A stretch of 64,000 nt of DNA from contig JAFXSR010000012.1 in assembly GCA_017525505.1 (NCBI GenBank), positions 1 through 64,000 of the forward strand. The letters run 5' to 3'. A model generated the notes under the pieces. It had not been told where the DNA came from. It ran no database searches and saw only the letters and a list, made by a program, of their open reading frames with translations. This DNA is from Bacteroidales bacterium (GTDB lineage Bacteria > Bacteroidota > Bacteroidia > Bacteroidales > WCHB1-69). The translations under genes were made by a program, and so were the position numbers. The first letter of the stretch is position 1. Each line of letters begins with the position of its first letter. Below are positions 33,669 to 41,900 of this stretch, piece after piece.

Positions 33669-34400
33669 CTACTCAATAAATTTCATCAATTCCTCTTTCT
33701 TTTTATCATATTCTTCTTGGGTGATAATCTGTAAGTCTAATTTTTTCTTCCATTTTTCAAGTTCCCTGATTGCTTCTTCACTGGTCATGCCTTGTGATGG
33801 ATTTATTTTATTGTTCAAGGAATTAGCATTTTCTTCCTCTTTATTAGCAGTCGGCTTATCCATCTTACTAATAATCAATTGCAAGTCTTGTTTAATAGCT
33901 TTAGCTTTTTTCGATTCTACCTCAATATCTTTATATCCGTGATTTGTATAGAGTCGAATTTTATCTATTTGAAGATTATCATCAGCAAGTTTGGTTATCT
34001 CTTCAGAAATTAAATATAATGTTATTCCAGGAGCAGCACTACCAGCAAAGCCAGATGTTCCACCCCCCTTTGATGTCATAGCAAATTGTGGATTAAGAAA
34101 CCAAACAACTGAACCATCAGACATTAAGACCGCAACTGTTTTCCCTACATCAACGGAAAAATGTTGTGGGGCAAAACCGCCTACTATTGCTTTCAAAATC
34201 ATTGCAAGGTCTGAACCTACAGCCTTGAACGAACATTCCATCGTCACATTAGTGTTCAAATCGAAAAATTGAACCCTTTTGGTCTCTATTATATGTTTTT
34301 TAGTAAAATTATCATAATAGTCCTCTTTAATATTTTGGCAATTCACATTTGACCATAAAAAAAACAAGAAGAATAATGCTACAATTTTTTTCATATTCAA
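33669..34400 (-). CDS. Secreted protein with C-terminal SHOCT-like domain
   Basis: 243 residues with a signal peptide (about 1-21, NVNCQ). The central domain (about 25-165) is not recognised; it includes a Gly/Ser-rich segment (GGGTSGFAGSAAPG). The last 40 residues (TSEEAIRELEKWKKKLDLQI, ITQEEYDKKKEELMKF) match the SHOCT helical hairpin. It is unrelated in sequence to the SHOCT protein at 32564 except in this tail. AT-rich. The promoter core is at 34420-34427. Confidence 0.6.
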   Translation of the reverse strand: MNMKKIVALFFLFFLWSNVNCQNIKEDYYDNFTKKHIIETKRVQFFDLNTNVTMECSFKAVGSDLAMILKAIVGGFAPQHFSVDVGKTVAVLMSDGSVVWFLNPQFAMTSKGGGTSGFAGSAAPGITLYLISEEITKLADDNLQIDKIRLYTNHGYKDIEVESKKAKAIKQDLQLIISKMDKPTANKEEENANSLNNKINPSQGMTSEEAIRELEKWKKKLDLQIITQEEYDKKKEELMKFIE

Positions 34401-34419
34401 GATATAATTATTTACCTTG

Positions 34420-34427
34420 CAAAACTA
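34420..34427 (-). promoter_or_regulatory. Promoter core for the secreted SHOCT protein
   Basis: Minus strand TAGTTTTG followed by CAAGG, 20 bases before the ATG. A hairpin AAGCCGTTaccctcggcAACGGCTT (34432-34456) just upstream on the minus strand may end transcription from the gene at 34497. Confidence 0.5.
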
Positions 34428-34496
34428 CAAAAAAAGCCGTTACCCTCGGCAACGGCTTCACACAAAACTCTAAAACATACTTTATGTGACTGATTC

Positions 34497-34988
34497 CTAG
34501 GTGGTTTCATTTTCGTCATCATCCTCATCCAGGTTGGTGGACTGACCGATGAGGGAGTCCATTTCGCCTGTGTAGATTTGGGCGGTTGGAGTGTCATAGA
34601 CAAAGGCGATGGTTGCTCCGTTGTTGTCGGTGACAGCCTTGCCGGAGGTGGCCTCCACGGAATCTCCGATTTCGGCTCCTCGGTCAGCGTCACCCAGCAT
34701 GTGGACATCACCGTTGTTGAGGCGTGCGAGGATGATGGTTTCGGAGTTCATCACGGAGGCGATGAAGCCGAGCAGCTTTGGCTTGAAGCCGGGGTGGTAG
34801 ATTTCCAGGTTGGCTTTCATGGACTTGCCGCCGAAAGTGCCTTGGGTGGTGTATTTGAGCTCACCCATGTCACGGGAACAGTAGATGTGGTAGAAACGGT
34901 AACCGTTCACCATCACGATGTCCCCCTCCAGCATGGCGAAATCCTCGTAGGAGGTTCGGTTTGTCGGCAACTTGGGCAGCGAGGCCAC
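34497..34988 (-). pseudogene. 5'-truncated gene, possibly a phage-type structural protein
   Basis: 163 codons from a GTG. The reading frame continues upstream for 12 more codons (NKNVYISLKDNV) before a stop next to the acyltransferase pseudogene, so the real start has been lost at a junction near 35024. The protein is beta-rich with KYTTQGTFGGKSMKANLEIY and ATSGKAVTDNNGATIAFVYD and an acidic tail. It looks like a small structural (tail/tube-like) protein, but no family is recognised with certainty. A scrap of its 3' end is repeated at 33457. Confidence 0.45.
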
Positions 34989-35061
34989 ATTGTCCTTGAG
35001 GGAGATATAGACGTTCTTGTTTTAATCATAAAACAGATTACAGGGATAAAACCAAGGGAAG

Positions 35062-36010
35062 TTATGGTTGTTGAGAAATCTGCGGAGACACAAACGTCAC
35101 CCGTTTTCGGAGTTTCATAAATGGTTTTTCCACCAGTATATACAACAAATATGATAAAACAATAACCGCAATCCAATAGATTACATAGCTCCAAGCTCCC
35201 CATTGTTTTGCTGTTTCACTGAAATTCGCGACAATAAGCTGCACTATCATCAGGTTTATCAAATACATTGAATATGAAAGCACACTGACATGGGTTATAA
35301 TGCCCTCAAACGATGTGCGTGATTGGGATAACTTTGCCGCAGACGGTAGCAGCATCGCGAATGCCACCGGTTGAATCGTACAGCTGAACACGTTCTTATA
35401 AAGAGTGCCTGGCTGCTGTGGAACAGATACGACCACCACTAACAAGACCAAACCAGCTAATAGAAATTTCAGTGAATGACGCTGCCACACGACAGGCGCA
35501 TACAATTGCACCCATGCGACCATCACGCCAATAAAGATCGCATCGCAACGGGAAGCAACCGTCTTCCGAATCCAGACATCCCACCAAAACCATTCGGTGG
35601 CTTGATCCGAAACGGAAATCCGGAATAATATGGAAAAGAGAATAAAACCCAGACAGATGAGAGGGGTCAAACGACGTGCTTCAACTTTTTTGGAGAAAAT
35701 AGTCAGTAACAATGGGAAAATTATATAAAACCACCATTGCACCGGTAGACACCAGGATTCCCAATAGAAATCGTAAAAAGGTGTGAACAGATTTTGGGTA
35801 AAAGTGGCAAATCGCCACATAGGGAATTTATGCAAATCGCCATGAACCAGTTGACCTTGCACCAGCATTATGTATGCAAATAGAATTACAAAATAACAGG
35901 GTGTCGTTCAATAAGAAAGCACCATGTCCGTGCACCACAAAGAAAATGGCAATGGCTCGGAGAAAATCAAGCCCAAAAATCCGATTTTGTTCAGTTTCGA
36001 TACCTAGCAT
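35062..36010 (-). pseudogene. Acyltransferase 3 family pseudogene
   Basis: The frame from 36010 gives a typical N-terminus (RIFGLDFLRAIAIFFVVHGH) and then leaves the family near codon 37. A second frame from about 35905 (FAYIMLVQGQLVHGDLHKF) carries the remaining membrane helices through SYSMYLINLMIVQ and LLYILVEKPFMKLRKR. About 90 residues between the two are missing and the frame shifts, so the gene is broken. Intact members O-acylate surface glycans or lipids with ten membrane helices. Confidence 0.75.
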
Positions 36011-36061
36011 AGGATTAAAAATGCAAGAACCCAAAAATTAGGTGTGTTGAATATTGTCCTC

Positions 36062-37315
36062 TTATACCTCTAATCCCTCAAACAAATCAATCGGGTGCTC
36101 GGCAACGACCACATCGGTTTCGATGCGCACGCCAATGCCTTCTTCGGCAATGTAGATGCCGGGCTCGCAACTCAGCACCATGCCGGGCTGGAATACCCAG
36201 TCGCGCTCACCCACGTCATGTACATCCAAACCGATGAAATGGCTGGTGTTGTGCATGTAGTATTTCTTGAACAGCGGCTTGCTCGGATCTTGCTTTTTCA
36301 CATCCTCTTCGGTGTAAAGTCCGAGTTTGATGAGCTCCTCATCCATTCTTTTGAAGACAAAATCGTTGATTTTGTGGATGGTCATGCCTGGGGTGAATTT
36401 GGGAATGGTATCCTTATAGATGGATAGGACAGCATTATAAACAGCTTGCTGGCGGGGTGTGAATTTTCCGTTGACGGGGATGGTGCGGCTGCAGTCGCCG
36501 GCATAGTTGGCGTATTCTGCCCCGAAATCCATCAGCAGCATGTCACCGTCCTGCATTATCTTGTCATTTTTAATATAATGTAAGATACAGGTGTCGGCTC
36601 CGGAGGCGCAGATGGGGGCGAAGGAGTGCCCGCTGGCTCCGTTGCGCATCATCTCGTATATCAGTTCGGCTTCCACTTCGTACTCGTACATGCCGGGTTT
36701 GACAGCGGCTTTGGCGCGTCTAAATGCCTTGGCGGTAATATCGCAAGCTTTCTTCAAGGCTTCTAGTTCTTCGGGCTGCTTTACGGCACGCAAGGGGTTG
36801 AGGATGGGAGCCAGACGACGGTAGTTGTGCAAAGGGTAGTCCTTTTTCAATTGCTCGGCCATGCGCACTTCACGGGTGGGGAAGCTGTTCTTGGAACGTG
36901 AGCTTTCCGGCAGGTGCAAATATACATTCTTGGCATAGAAGAGCATGTTGTTGAGGGCACCTTCAAAATCTTCGATAAATACCACATTTTTAATGCCTGA
37001 AATGGCGCAGGCTTGTTCTTTGCTCAGTCTGTGCCCGAACCAGGTGATCATCTCGGGGCTTGGGTTCTTGATGAACAACACTTCGCGGCAGTTGGGGTCT
37101 GGATGCCATGGGGCCAATGCCAGACAGGTTTCTTCCTGGTCGATACCGCAGAGGTAGAGCAGGGGAGAGTTCTGCCGAAAGGGGTGGGTGGTGTCTCCGC
37201 AACGGGGATATTCGTCGTTGGAGGTGAGTAACACGATGGAGTCTTCCTCAATTTCCTGAATCAGACGCTTTCTGTTGCGGATGTAAAAATCTTGATGAAG
37301 GGGTTGGTATCTCAT
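36062..37315 (-). CDS. Xaa-Pro aminopeptidase (aminopeptidase P, M24B)
   Basis: 417 residues. An N-terminal creatinase-like domain (about 1-170) precedes the pita-bread fold. Metal ligands are visible: Asp in LLMDFGAEYANYAGDCSR, His in SHFIGLDVHDVGERD, Glu in VLSCEPGIYI and Glu in GVRIETDVVV. It removes N-terminal residues before proline in the cytoplasm. The C-terminus stops soon after the last ligand (HPIDLFEGLEV), slightly short of many relatives. Confidence 0.92.
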   Translation of the reverse strand: MRYQPLHQDFYIRNRKRLIQEIEEDSIVLLTSNDEYPRCGDTTHPFRQNSPLLYLCGIDQEETCLALAPWHPDPNCREVLFIKNPSPEMITWFGHRLSKEQACAISGIKNVVFIEDFEGALNNMLFYAKNVYLHLPESSRSKNSFPTREVRMAEQLKKDYPLHNYRRLAPILNPLRAVKQPEELEALKKACDITAKAFRRAKAAVKPGMYEYEVEAELIYEMMRNGASGHSFAPICASGADTCILHYIKNDKIMQDGDMLLMDFGAEYANYAGDCSRTIPVNGKFTPRQQAVYNAVLSIYKDTIPKFTPGMTIHKINDFVFKRMDEELIKLGLYTEEDVKKQDPSKPLFKKYYMHNTSHFIGLDVHDVGERDWVFQPGMVLSCEPGIYIAEEGIGVRIETDVVVAEHPIDLFEGLEV

Positions 37316-37339
37316 ATTTGTTTGTGTTTAATGTGCTGA

Positions 37340-37400
37340 TTAATGAAGTTGAAAACTGAAAGTTGAAAGTTGTTATTTGAATTTTGAATTCTATCCCCTA
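37340..37400. repeat. GAAAACTGAAAGTTG-type simple repeat
   Basis: AGTTGAAAACTGAAAGTTGA, followed by text of the GAATTTTGAATTC type. Similar strings occur at 23252-23275, 38159-38188 and 38235-38255 on either strand. Confidence 0.5.
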
Positions 37401-37425
37401 AACATCTGTACCCTGTATCCTGCTA

Positions 37426-38157
37426 TTATTTCCTCAGCTCAAAATTACTTCCAAGGTAAACCTTGCGTACCTGCGGGTCGGCGGCCAATTCCTCGGCGGT
37501 GCCGGCTTTCAGCACGCTGCCCTCGAAGAGCAGGTAGGCGCGGTCGGTGATGGACAGGGTCTCATGGACATTGTGGTCGGTGATGAGGATGCCGATGTTT
37601 TTGTCCTTCAGCTTGGCCACAATGGTCTGAATGTCCTCTACGGCAATGGGGTCAACACCGGCGAAAGGCTCGTCCAAAAGGATGAACTTCGGGTTGGAAG
37701 CCAGGCAACGGGCGATTTCGCAACGGCGGCGCTCGCCACCGGACAGGTTGCTGCCCTTGTTTTTCCGCACTTTCTGCATGTTGAACTCCGAAATCAGCTC
37801 TTCCAAGCGGTCTTTCTGCTCAGCCTTGGTCATGTCGGTGAATTGCAATATGGCCATGATATTGTCCTCAACACTCAGGTTGCGGAAAACGGAGGCCTCC
37901 TGGGGCAGGTAGGCAATGCCCATCTGCGCCCGTTTGTACATGGCCATGCCGGTGATGTCGTTGTCGTCTAGGAAAATCTTGCCTTCCAACGGCTGGATAA
38001 GCCCCACAATCATGTAGAAGGAGGTGGTTTTGCCGGCGCCGTTGGGACCGAGCAGTCCCACAATCTCCCCTTGCTTCACATTGATGGAGACGTGGTTCAC
38101 CACGGTGCGGTGCTTATACTGTTTGACTAAGTTATCAGTTCTGATTGTACTTATCAT
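37426..38157 (-). CDS. lptB: LPS export ABC transporter ATP-binding protein LptB
   Basis: 243 residues. Walker [14 protein letters not shown], signature [15 protein letters not shown], Walker [15 protein letters not shown]-loop [14 protein letters not shown]. The NVHETL after the H-loop and the overall length fit LptB rather than a generic importer. It powers LPS extraction with LptF and LptG; one such permease gene is at 57284-58399. Confidence 0.93.
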   Translation of the reverse strand: MISTIRTDNLVKQYKHRTVVNHVSINVKQGEIVGLLGPNGAGKTTSFYMIVGLIQPLEGKIFLDDNDITGMAMYKRAQMGIAYLPQEASVFRNLSVEDNIMAILQFTDMTKAEQKDRLEELISEFNMQKVRKNKGSNLSGGERRRCEIARCLASNPKFILLDEPFAGVDPIAVEDIQTIVAKLKDKNIGILITDHNVHETLSITDRAYLLFEGSVLKAGTAEELAADPQVRKVYLGSNFELRK

Positions 38158-38240
38158 TAATTTTCAGTTTTCAACTTTCAGTTTTCAGGGGTCAGTGATT
38201 AGAATTCAAAGTTCAGAATTCAATTATTTATTGTCAGTTT

Positions 38241-38636
38241 TCAGTTTTCAGTTTCTGCCTTTACCCGGTCGGCAATCATATCCACAAGGTTCTGCAACGG
38301 CTTCTTCACCATGGCACTCAGGAAAATCGGTATCTCGGCGTCGATATCGGCGTGCAGGTCGGTGCCGTCGTCCTTGCCATCCATGAAAATGGCAATGCTC
38401 ACCGGGATGTTCTTGTCGTTGCTCGCGGTATAGATGATTTTGGATTCGGACTTCTCCGCAATGGTCAGTCGCATGGTGGCGACCCCCGGAATGGCGAATT
38501 GGCAGTAGTCCTCGCCAGCTTCCCAGTCCTTGACCTGCTCGGGAAGGAATTTCTCAAAATAGCTTAAATTACACAATTTGTCGTAAACATTGCGGTTGTT
38601 GGCCCGCACATGAATGGTTTTTCCACTGACTTTCAT
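38241..38636 (-). CDS. SRPBCC-like small protein
   Basis: 131 residues, no signal peptide. The alternating strands and a long C-terminal helix (AMVKKPLQNLVDMIADRVKA) suggest a START/SRPBCC hydrophobic-pocket fold, as in small Bacteroidota proteins of unknown role. The promoter core is at 38657-38664 on the minus strand (TATCTTTG). Function not known. Confidence 0.6.
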   Translation of the reverse strand: MKVSGKTIHVRANNRNVYDKLCNLSYFEKFLPEQVKDWEAGEDYCQFAIPGVATMRLTIAEKSESKIIYTASNDKNIPVSIAIFMDGKDDGTDLHADIDAEIPIFLSAMVKKPLQNLVDMIADRVKAETEN

Positions 38637-38656
38637 ACTTAATATTATTTAGTTTG

Positions 38657-38664
38657 CAAAGATA
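38657..38664 (-). promoter_or_regulatory. Promoter core for the SRPBCC-like gene
   Basis: Minus strand TATCTTTG followed by CAAAC, 20 bases before the ATG at 38636. Confidence 0.6.
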
Positions 38665-38715
38665 AAGAAAAATATTGAATTGGTGGTGTTTTGTTTTTTT
38701 ATTCGTTTATACGTT

Positions 38716-38961
38716 TATACGGGGAGACACTCGCTGCGCTCGTTCGGGGAGACGCTCGCTGCGCTCGCTCGAGGAGTCGTTCACTTCGTTCACTCGGTTA
38801 TACGATACCGTCTTCCCGTCTTCCCGAGTACACGTAGTGTACGTCTCCCCGTCTCCCCGAGCACACGTCAGTGTGCGTCTTCCCGAATGCACACAGTGCA
38901 TGTCTTGACGAGCTCACGCAGTGAGCGTCTCCACGCCTCCACGTCTCCACGCCTCCACGAA
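38716..38961. repeat. Hairpin array with covarying stems
   Basis: Four true hairpins share a CAC-loop-GTG core with different outer stems: GTACACgtaGTGTAC, GCACACgtcaGTGTGC, ATGCACacaGTGCAT, GCTCACgcaGTGAGC. They are separated by GTCTtCCCGA/GTCTTGACGA spacers. Units of a second type precede them (ACTCGCTGCGCTCG, GTTCACttcGTTCAC). The array fills most of the 405-base gap 38637-39041, which has no gene; an AT-rich word repeat follows at 38966-38997. Confidence 0.75.
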
Positions 38962-39011
38962 TACATTCATTAGCACATTAACTAATTTGCTAATTCTCTC
39001 ATTATTTTTCG

Positions 39012-39019
39012 TATTTTTG
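39012..39019 (+). promoter_or_regulatory. Promoter core for rfbD
   Basis: TATTTTTG followed by CATTTT, 22 bases before the ATG. Confidence 0.6.
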
Positions 39020-39041
39020 CATTTTAAATGAAAAGAAAACA

Positions 39042-39908
39042 ATGGGCAATATATTGATAACCGGAGCCAACGGACAGTTGGGATGTTGTTTGCGGGACTT
39101 GTCGCATGGCGACGAGCGGAACCGCTATTTTTATACCGATGTGGATGAGTTGGATATCACCAGTTTGGATCAGGTGGAGGATTATGTGTCGAAGCATGAC
39201 ATCGAGGTGATTATCAATGCGGCGGGCTACACGGCAGTGGACAAGGCCGAGCAAGATGAGGAACGTTGCTTCCAGATCAATGCCGAGGCAACCCGCAACC
39301 TGGCTCAAGTGACCAAACGCCACGAAATTTTCCTGGTGCATATTTCTACCGATTATGTATTTGAGGGAAACTTGGATGTTCCTCACAAACCTGATGACCC
39401 GATTAACCCGCAATCCGTTTATGGCAAATCGAAGGCCGCCGGTGAGCAGGCAATCTTGGAGGCGGACTGCCATGCGGTGATTATCAGAACTTCGTGGCTG
39501 TATTCTGAATACGGTGGTAATTTCGTGAAGACGATGTTGCGCTTGGGCCGTGAGAAGGAGGAACTTCGTGTGGTGGACGACCAGATTGGCGGTCCTACCT
39601 ATGCCGGAGACCTGGCCCAGCTGATTCTGACCATCATGCGGCAACGCGATTTTATCGAGGGGACGAAAATCTATCATTTTGCCGACCAGGGAGCCGTGTC
39701 GTGGTGCGATTTTGCGCGTCAGATTATGAGAAATGCATCATTGTCGTGCAAAGTAATGCCGATAAGCACCGCCGAATACGGTGCCGCCGCACCGAGACCC
39801 GCTTTCTCTGTTTTTGACTTAAGTGCTGTTAATCAGGACTTTAGCTTTGAAATCCCCCATTGGAGGGATAGTTTGCAGAAATGTATGCAAAAGCTTAGTA
39901 ATCAATAA
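39042..39908 (+). CDS. rfbD: dTDP-4-dehydrorhamnose reductase
   Basis: 288 residues. N-terminal NADPH site ITGANGQLGCCL, substrate loop HISTDYVFEG, catalytic YGKSKAAGE (YxxxK) and RTSWLYSEYGGNFVKTM. It makes dTDP-L-rhamnose, the last step of the rhamnose donor pathway for surface glycans. The other rml genes are not adjacent. Complete length. Confidence 0.93.
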   Translation: MGNILITGANGQLGCCLRDLSHGDERNRYFYTDVDELDITSLDQVEDYVSKHDIEVIINAAGYTAVDKAEQDEERCFQINAEATRNLAQVTKRHEIFLVHISTDYVFEGNLDVPHKPDDPINPQSVYGKSKAAGEQAILEADCHAVIIRTSWLYSEYGGNFVKTMLRLGREKEELRVVDDQIGGPTYAGDLAQLILTIMRQRDFIEGTKIYHFADQGAVSWCDFARQIMRNASLSCKVMPISTAEYGAAAPRPAFSVFDLSAVNQDFSFEIPHWRDSLQKCMQKLSNQ

Positions 39909-39955
39909 ATTATAAAATTTCATCAGAAAAAAGTGAAAAAAAATCACTTGAAATG

Positions 39956-39985
39956 TTGCCAAGTAAAAAAAAAGATGTATTTTTG
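39956..39985 (+). promoter_or_regulatory. Promoter of the tRNA-Thr/tuf unit
   Basis: TTG (39956-39958), 19 bases, TATTTTTG (39978-39985). A near-ideal promoter for a highly expressed unit. Confidence 0.75.
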
Positions 39986-40038
39986 CAGTCCCAAAGATAA
40001 AGAGAATTAGGGCACGTTCTTTGCATGTGATTTAACAA

Positions 40039-40110
<72 letters not shown>

Positions 40111-40170
40111 CTTTTTGTATAGATTTTTGTTCAGTAAAATAATTTATTAAAAACCTTAATTTATAAGAAA

Positions 40171-41358
40171 ATGGCAAAAGAAAAATTTGATCGTTCGAAA
40201 CCACACGTAAACGTTGGTACTATTGGTCACATTGACCACGGTAAAACCACTCTGACCGCAGCTATCACCACTGTTTTGGCTGCCAAAGGTTTGTCAGAAG
40301 TAAGAAGCTTCGATTCTATCGATAACGCTCCCGAGGAAAAGGAACGTGGTATTACCATCAACACAGCTCACGTTGAGTATCAGACTGCCAATCGTCACTA
40401 TGCTCACGTTGACTGCCCTGGTCACGCTGACTATATTAAGAACATGGTAACTGGTGCCGCTCAGATGGACGGTGCTATCCTGGTTGTTGCTGCAACTGAT
40501 GGTCCTATGCCTCAGACAAGAGAGCACATCCTATTGGCTAAGCAGGTAGGTGTACCAAGAATGGTTGTTTTCATGAACAAGGTTGACATGGTGGATGACC
40601 CCGAATTGTTAGACCTCGTTGAAATGGAAATCCGTGAACTGTTGTCATTCTATGGTTTCGACGGTGACAATACTCCTATCATCCGCGGTTCTGCTCTGGG
40701 TGGTTTGAACCAAGAGCCGAAGTGGGTTGAGAAGATCATGGAACTTATGGACGCTGTTGACACTTGGATTCCGCTTCCTGGCCGTGACAAAGATAAAGAC
40801 TTCCTCATGCCTATCGAAGACGTGTTCTCAATCACCGGTCGTGGTACCGTTGCTACCGGTAGAATTGAAACCGGTATTGTACACACTGGTGATCCCGTTG
40901 ATATCATCGGTATGGGCGCTGAAAAATTGAAATCAGTTGTTACCGGTGTTGAAATGTTCCGCAAGATTTTGGACGAAGGTGAAGCTGGCGATAACGTAGG
41001 TTTGCTGCTCCGTGGTATCGACAAAGACGAAATCCGTCGTGGTATGGTAATCGCTAAACCAGGTTCAATTAAACCTCACAAAGAATTCAAGGCTGAAGTT
41101 TATATCCTGAAGAAAGAAGAAGGTGGTCGTCACACTCCGTTCCACAACAAATACCGTCCTCAGTTCTACTTCCGTACAACTGACGTTACCGGTGAAATCG
41201 TTCTTCCCGACGGCGTTGAAATGGTAATGCCTGGCGATAACTTGACTATCACTGTTAAGTTGTTATCAGAAATCGCTATCAACAAGGGTCTGCACTTCGC
41301 TATCCGTGAAGGTGGTAGAACCGTTGGCGCTGGTCAGGTAACCGATATCTTAGACTAA
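40171..41358 (+). CDS. tuf: Elongation factor Tu
   Basis: 395 residues. GTPase motifs [22 protein letters not shown] and NKVDMVDD; effector [12 protein letters not shown]; domains 2 and 3 complete. It delivers aminoacyl-tRNA to the ribosome. Codon use is strongly biased (for example GGT, GTT, CGT), as expected of a highly expressed gene. tRNA genes flank it on both sides. Confidence 0.98.
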   Translation: MAKEKFDRSKPHVNVGTIGHIDHGKTTLTAAITTVLAAKGLSEVRSFDSIDNAPEEKERGITINTAHVEYQTANRHYAHVDCPGHADYIKNMVTGAAQMDGAILVVAATDGPMPQTREHILLAKQVGVPRMVVFMNKVDMVDDPELLDLVEMEIRELLSFYGFDGDNTPIIRGSALGGLNQEPKWVEKIMELMDAVDTWIPLPGRDKDKDFLMPIEDVFSITGRGTVATGRIETGIVHTGDPVDIIGMGAEKLKSVVTGVEMFRKILDEGEAGDNVGLLLRGIDKDEIRRGMVIAKPGSIKPHKEFKAEVYILKKEEGGRHTPFHNKYRPQFYFRTTDVTGEIVLPDGVEMVMPGDNLTITVKLLSEIAINKGLHFAIREGGRTVGAGQVTDILD

Positions 41359-41376
41359 TACTGAATCCAGTATATC

Positions 41377-41403
41377 AAAGGGCTGACAAATAGCCAGCCC
41401 TTT
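41377..41403 (+). terminator. Hairpin between tuf and tRNA-Trp
   Basis: Arms AAAGGGCTG and CAGCCCTTT. There is no following T-run, so it may be a processing or attenuation site rather than a full terminator. Confidence 0.5.
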
Positions 41404-41408
41404 GCTCC

Positions 41409-41479
41409 AGGAGAGTAGTTTAATGGTAGAACAGTGGTCTCCAAAACCATCAGTGAGAGTTCGATTCTTTCCTCTCCTG
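41409..41479 (+). tRNA. tRNA-Trp (CCA)
   Basis: 71 nt. Acceptor arms AGGAGAG and CTCTCCT with discriminator G; anticodon stem GTGGT/ACCAT with loop CTCCAAA (anticodon CCA); T arm with GTTCGATTC. CCA is not encoded. Downstream of tuf, as in other Bacteroidota. Confidence 0.95.
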
Positions 41480-41484
41480 CCTTG

Positions 41485-41518
41485 AAAAACGAGGACATTC
41501 GCGTCCTCGTTTTTTTTG
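41485..41518 (+). terminator. Rho-independent terminator after tRNA-Trp
   Basis: Arms AAAAACGAGGAC and GTCCTCGTTTTT followed by more T. It ends the tuf unit directly after tRNA-Trp. Confidence 0.85.
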
Positions 41519-41870
41519 TGCTTTTTCTGATGGAATACCTGCTGACATCAGAAAAATTTTGTTGTTATATTTTTTCTCAAGAAATTATGATTATGTGTGC
41601 TGAAAGCACACCATTCTATTAACCCCTGACAAGGCCGTAGGCCGCAGTTTGGAGTGGCGATACCCGTGGAGGAATACAGCGTACCGGAGGTACGCAACTA
41701 TGGATGTCGTAGTAGCGTGCCCTCGGCACGCGTATTACACACTCTTTCCCATCACCCCACACTACGCACTATCGTGCTTGTGCGGGGTTAATAGGATATT
41801 GTGCCTTCGACACATTTTTAATTAACGAATTTGCTTATTTGGTAATTATCGAATTCTCTTATTGTTTTTT
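41519..41870. other. Non-coding gap with hairpins and repeat words
   Basis: No gene. It contains the CCCCTGACAAGGCCGTAGG module of the composite repeat (about 41624-41660), hairpins GTACCggagGTAC, GTGCCctcGGCAC and GTGCCttcGACAC, and AT-rich TTTGCTTATTTGGTAATT words at about 41819-41850. Confidence 0.55.
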
Positions 41871-41874
41871 TTTG

Positions 41875-41882
41875 TACCTTTG
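41875..41882 (+). promoter_or_regulatory. Promoter core for the radA-porQ-surE run
   Basis: TACCTTTG followed by CAAG, 18 bases before the ATG at 41901. It makes the upstream in-frame start (41862) unlikely. Confidence 0.65.
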
Positions 41883-41900
41883 CAAGTTAATTTCATTATT

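Noticed and set aside
38716..38961. CRISPR array
   Set aside because: Units differ in their stems, spacers are near-constant rather than unique, unit spacing is irregular and no cas gene is present.
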